This document shows, in pieces, positions 61,320-64,000 of a stretch of DNA of 64,000 nt. Location: positions 434,001 to 498,000 of the forward strand of contig NZ_LIVZ01000004.1 of assembly GCF_001905845.1 (NCBI RefSeq). Direction: 5' to 3'. Under the pieces are notes generated by a model, which was not told where the DNA came from, did no database searches, and saw only the letters and a program-made list of their open reading frames with translations. Every line of letters begins with the position of its first letter. Position 1 is the first letter of the stretch. The DNA comes from Streptomyces sp. TSRI0107. GTDB taxonomy: Bacteria > Actinomycetota > Actinomycetes > Streptomycetales > Streptomycetaceae. A program made the position numbers and the translations under genes.

Positions 61320-62863
61320 CAATGCTCTTCCCTGAGCGGCCCGCCCGTGACCGCGCCCGCGGTCACGGCGAGCGGTGCCGACTTCGGTGACGTGTTGTCG
61401 CCGTCGGTGACGGCGATCGTGTAGCGGTGCCGGGAGCCGGGGGCGACGGTGTCCGTGTAGGTCATCTCGGGGCGGTCCCACAGGGCGGACCGCTGCTTCG
61501 GCGAGGCCACCAGCTCACCGTCCCGGTAGATCAGGTACGTCAGTTCCGCGTCGTCCCGGTCCCATGCGGCCCGCCAGGTGAGCGTGACCCGGCCGGAGCC
61601 GGCCTGCGCGGCCTTGAGGCGGGGTGCCGCTTCCGGTGCCCCGGTGTCGGTTCCGGCCGTGAAGCGCGTCAGGCTCTGCTGCGCCTTGTCGTTGACCTTG
61701 GTGAACTCGCCGCCGGCCCAGAGGATTTCCCCGGCCATCTCCAGCGTGCGGGGCCCCTGCCCCTCGCCCGTGCCCCCGTTGGTGTCGGGGAACCAGTGCA
61801 GGATGTGCTTGTCCGTGACCGACTGGGCCAGGAAGTGCTGCCGGTTGTCGTGCTCGGGGAAGCCGCCCGGGGTCATGCTGCAGTCGTGGGCGTGGGATCC
61901 GCTGTAGAGGACGCCCTTGTAGGGGACCACCGCCTGGGTGGCGCCCCAGCAGGTGTCCTTCCAGAGCATCTTGTCGTCGGACAGGCGGCCGGCGATGCGG
62001 CCGTCGAAGATGCCTGTTCCGAAGCCTTCGGCGCCGACGTAGAAGTTGTTCTCGTCGCGTGCCAGTGACTTCACCACCGACCGGAACGGCAGCCACTCCG
62101 GGTAGGAGCCCACGATCGCGCCGGTCGAGGGGTGCAGGGCGATCAGTGCCCGCTCCTCGGCGCCGTTGACGATGTCGAAGTCACCGCCGACGATGAGCTT
62201 TCCGTGCTCGGGTGCGGCCACGACGGCCCGGACCGGCTTGTCGATGTCCGCCTTGAACGGCAGCAGCGCGCCCTTGGGGTCCAGCTTGGCGAGGTGCCTG
62301 CGGGTCTTGCCGCTGACGGCGGTGAAGTCGCCGCCGAGGTACACCCCGTCGTCGGTGGTCTCGATGGCGCGTACCGTCGCCGACATGGCGGGACGGAAGT
62401 CCCTGCGCAGTGTGCAGCCGGCCGTGTCGAGTGCGGCCGCGCTGGACACGGCGGTGCCGTCGACCCGGCCGAACGATCCGCCGACGTACAGCACCCGGCC
62501 GTCGCGTGACGCCTTGAGCGCCCGTACGGTGTCGCCGGCGCCCGTGAAGGAGTGGGTGCAGGGCAGCAGTTCGCCGGTGACGGCGTCGAACGCGGCGAAG
62601 TTCCTCCGGGCGACCTCCTTCTCACCGGCCGCGGCCCCCGGCGGGCGGACGTTGCCGAAGGTGCCGCCGACGTACACGACGCCGTCGACGTACTCGAGCG
62701 CCCAGACGATGCCGTCCGTCTGCCAGGTCGCCAGCGGGTCGGCGGTCAGGGTGCTTTCGCCGCGTGCCTCCGCGCCGGCAGCCGACGTGAGCGAGGCGGT
62801 CGCGAGGAGGACCACGGCGGTGGCGGTGGTGACGCCCCTGGTCGTGCTTTTTCGCATGCGCAT
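61319..62863 (-). CDS. Secreted beta-propeller protein with C-terminal fibronectin III domain
   Basis: 514 residues from ATG 62863. A signal peptide (about 1-32, cut near SAAGA) precedes a six- or seven-bladed propeller-like region with repeats such as YVDGVVYVGGTFGNV, DGRVLYVGGSFGRVDG, DGVYLGGDFTAVSGK, GKLIVGGDFDIVNG and GEILWAGGEFTKVNDK. From about 410 a fibronectin III domain follows (GSGRVTLTWRAAWDRDDAEL, YLIYRDGELVAS, YTIAVTDGDNTSPKSAPLAV). Streptomyces proteins of this kind are of unknown role, perhaps binding surface polymers. Co-transcribed with the cytidylyltransferase. Confidence 0.82.
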   Translation of the reverse strand: MRMRKSTTRGVTTATAVVLLATASLTSAAGAEARGESTLTADPLATWQTDGIVWALEYVDGVVYVGGTFGNVRPPGAAAGEKEVARRNFAAFDAVTGELLPCTHSFTGAGDTVRALKASRDGRVLYVGGSFGRVDGTAVSSAAALDTAGCTLRRDFRPAMSATVRAIETTDDGVYLGGDFTAVSGKTRRHLAKLDPKGALLPFKADIDKPVRAVVAAPEHGKLIVGGDFDIVNGAEERALIALHPSTGAIVGSYPEWLPFRSVVKSLARDENNFYVGAEGFGTGIFDGRIAGRLSDDKMLWKDTCWGATQAVVPYKGVLYSGSHAHDCSMTPGGFPEHDNRQHFLAQSVTDKHILHWFPDTNGGTGEGQGPRTLEMAGEILWAGGEFTKVNDKAQQSLTRFTAGTDTGAPEAAPRLKAAQAGSGRVTLTWRAAWDRDDAELTYLIYRDGELVASPKQRSALWDRPEMTYTDTVAPGSRHRYTIAVTDGDNTSPKSAPLAVTAGAVTGGPLREEH

Positions 62864-62937
62864 GGAACATCCCGGGGTGCGAGGGGTTACGGGTGGTGAG
62901 AAGGGGGAGGGGTGCGGCGGTCCCGCTCCGGGACGGC

Positions 62938-64000
62938 CTAGGTGGCTCGTTCGCGCAGCACACCTACGAGCTCACGCACGCCCAGCGGGGTGCGAAAACG
63001 CCACAAACTTATACCGAATACACACATTCCCAAGACCATTCCGACGGTGAGGCCGAGGGGTGTGTCGCCTGCCCAGAGCCTGGCGGGGAGGGCGAGGGCC
63101 ACGGTGAGGCAGAGCCCGGCGGCGGTCGCGGCGAGGTACCCGCGGTCGATGGTCGTGAAGCCGGCCCGCCGCACCAGGGCGACCGCGAGGAGGTTCTCCA
63201 CGACGATCGCCGCTCCCCAGGACAGGGCCGCTCCGAGGATTCCCAGGCGGGGCACGGCGAAGAGGCCGACGGACAGCTGTACGGCGAAGGCGGCCCCGGT
63301 GGCCGCCAGGTGCCGTGAGCTCTGGCCGGCCATGAGCAGCACCGTCTGGGCGTTTCCGGACCCGATGTTGACGGCCGAGGCGATGCAGAGGACGGCCAGG
63401 GCCTGCGCCCCCTGTACGAACTCCGGGCCGAAGAGGGCGAGGACCGTGCCGGGGAAACCGGCCAGCAGCACGAAGAACGGCCAGGAGAACAGCACGGTCC
63501 AGCGCGTCGAGATGCGGTGCAGGTGACCCGCCTGCTGCATCTCGCCGAGGGCGAGCAGCCGGCTGATCTGCGGAGCCACGGCTCTCCGGATGGCCTGCTG
63601 GACCAGCATGCCCGCGACGATGACCCGGGTGATGGCCGTGTAGATGCCGGCCTCCTCGCTCGTGGCGAGGCTGGACAGCAGGATGACCCCGATCCACAGC
63701 GCGCTGATGTCGAAGACCGAGGAGATGGCGCGTGGCGCGGAGAAGGCCCAGAATCCCCGCCACGGAACGGCCGTCTCGCCTCCCGCGGCCCCCTTGGCGC
63801 CGCCCCGGTACCGGCGCAGCCACGTCCACGCCGCGAGGGCCCCGGCGAGCGAGGGGATCACCCACGCCGCGGCCAGGCTCAGCACTCCCGGAGCGATCAG
63901 CACGACCGGTACCGCGATCAGTACCCGCAGGACCGGTTTGCCGATCTGCTCGACCCCGATGAAGGGGAGCACGGTGCCGTACCCCTGGCTGGCGCCGAGC
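62938..64000 (-). CDS. Flippase / polysaccharide biosynthesis membrane protein (cut by window end)
   Basis: The frame is open to the last base (LGASQGYGTVLPFIGVEQ at the edge), so at least 353 residues of the C-terminal part are present and the start lies beyond the window. About ten hydrophobic helices remain, with FWAFSAPRAISSVFDISALW, RVIVAGMLVQQAIRRAVAP, ISRLLALGEMQQAGHLHRIS and LGILGAALSWGAAIVVENLL, typical of the MOP family (RfbX/Wzx, MurJ-like). It would turn lipid-linked sugar units across the membrane. Ends 75 bases before the propeller protein start; with the cytidylyltransferase it suggests an exopolysaccharide or teichoic-acid-like cluster. Confidence 0.85.
   Translation of the reverse strand, partial: LGASQGYGTVLPFIGVEQIGKPVLRVLIAVPVVLIAPGVLSLAAAWVIPSLAGALAAWTWLRRYRGGAKGAAGGETAVPWRGFWAFSAPRAISSVFDISALWIGVILLSSLATSEEAGIYTAITRVIVAGMLVQQAIRRAVAPQISRLLALGEMQQAGHLHRISTRWTVLFSWPFFVLLAGFPGTVLALFGPEFVQGAQALAVLCIASAVNIGSGNAQTVLLMAGQSSRHLAATGAAFAVQLSVGLFAVPRLGILGAALSWGAAIVVENLLAVALVRRAGFTTIDRGYLAATAAGLCLTVALALPARLWAGDTPLGLTVGMVLGMCVFGISLWRFRTPLGVRELVGVLRERAT

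Noticed and set aside
1-64000. tRNA or rRNA genes, integrase, transposase or attachment sites
   Set aside because: No CCA-type cloverleaf, rRNA core or recombinase motif was recognised on either strand by eye. A covariance-model scan would be needed to exclude small RNAs.

Overview
The window is chromosomal DNA of a high-GC actinomycete, almost certainly a Streptomyces. The evidence is the very GC-rich third codon positions, frequent GTG starts, the uninterrupted actinobacterial S10-spc-alpha ribosomal protein block ending rpoA-rplQ-truA, Streptomyces-type small regulators (Xre/DUF397/ATP-binding sets), a metalloproteinase-inhibitor-like I36 protein, and a short intergenic repeat (AGGGGCGCGGGGAACTGCGCGA) of the kind scattered through Streptomyces genomes. 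No rRNA, tRNA, CRISPR array or intact transposon was seen.

Layout. (1) 1-9750: the tail of a THUMP-like methyltransferase, an LCP cell-wall ligase, then a xylan-utilisation cluster: a secreted GH10 xylanase with a CBM2 domain, a divergent LacI-type repressor, and an operon of binding lipoprotein, two permeases and a GH3 beta-xylosidase (bxlR-bxlEFGA type). Operator-like palindromes of the CGAAANTTTCG class lie at both the xylanase and the transporter promoters, so this looks like one regulon. (2) 9854-19206: housekeeping genes read leftward: tsaD-rimI-tsaB and tsaE for tRNA t6A37, an alpha/beta hydrolase, alr, the NAD(P)HX repair enzyme and acpS. Among them are a transpeptidase-like protein without its catalytic residues, a 60-residue protein behind a perfect palindrome, and a collapsed Rpn-like pseudogene. 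(3) 19341-27492: a helical-repeat protein paired with a membrane-anchored M16-like protein, then glmS, coaA, a DUF389 membrane protein and glmM. glmS and glmM serve amino-sugar and UDP-GlcNAc synthesis. (4) 27715-31137: rplM-rpsI, a GT87-type membrane glycosyltransferase and a membrane-anchored protein of unknown role. (5) 31199-50702: the superoperon, transcribed leftward from rpsJ to truA. It is broken between rplO and secY by a cassette of lower GC carrying an I36 inhibitor-like protein and a lipoprotein on the opposite strand. (6) 51119-64000: an accessory region upstream of rpsJ. It holds an exported protein of unknown family, an Xre-DUF397-DUF397/ATPase regulator set, a frameshifted helix-turn-helix gene, a five-gene cassette with WXG100-like proteins and paralogous small lipoproteins, and the end of an exopolysaccharide-like cluster (cytidylyltransferase, beta-propeller/FN3 protein, flippase cut by the window edge).

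How the parts work together. Xylan is cut outside the cell, xylobiose-type products enter by the ABC importer and are hydrolysed inside by the GH3 enzyme, with a LacI-type repressor sensing the sugar. TsaB, TsaD and TsaE act together on tRNA. Alr, GlmS, GlmM and the LCP enzyme all feed or finish the cell wall. The ribosomal block supplies ribosomal proteins, the Sec channel, Adk, Map, IF1 and the RNA polymerase alpha subunit. The strongest candidates for undescribed biology are the WXG-like cassette at 55290-60364, the insertion into the ribosomal superoperon at 38538-40900, the catalytically empty transpeptidase-like protein at 12518-13072 and the palindrome-controlled small protein at 13078-13260.
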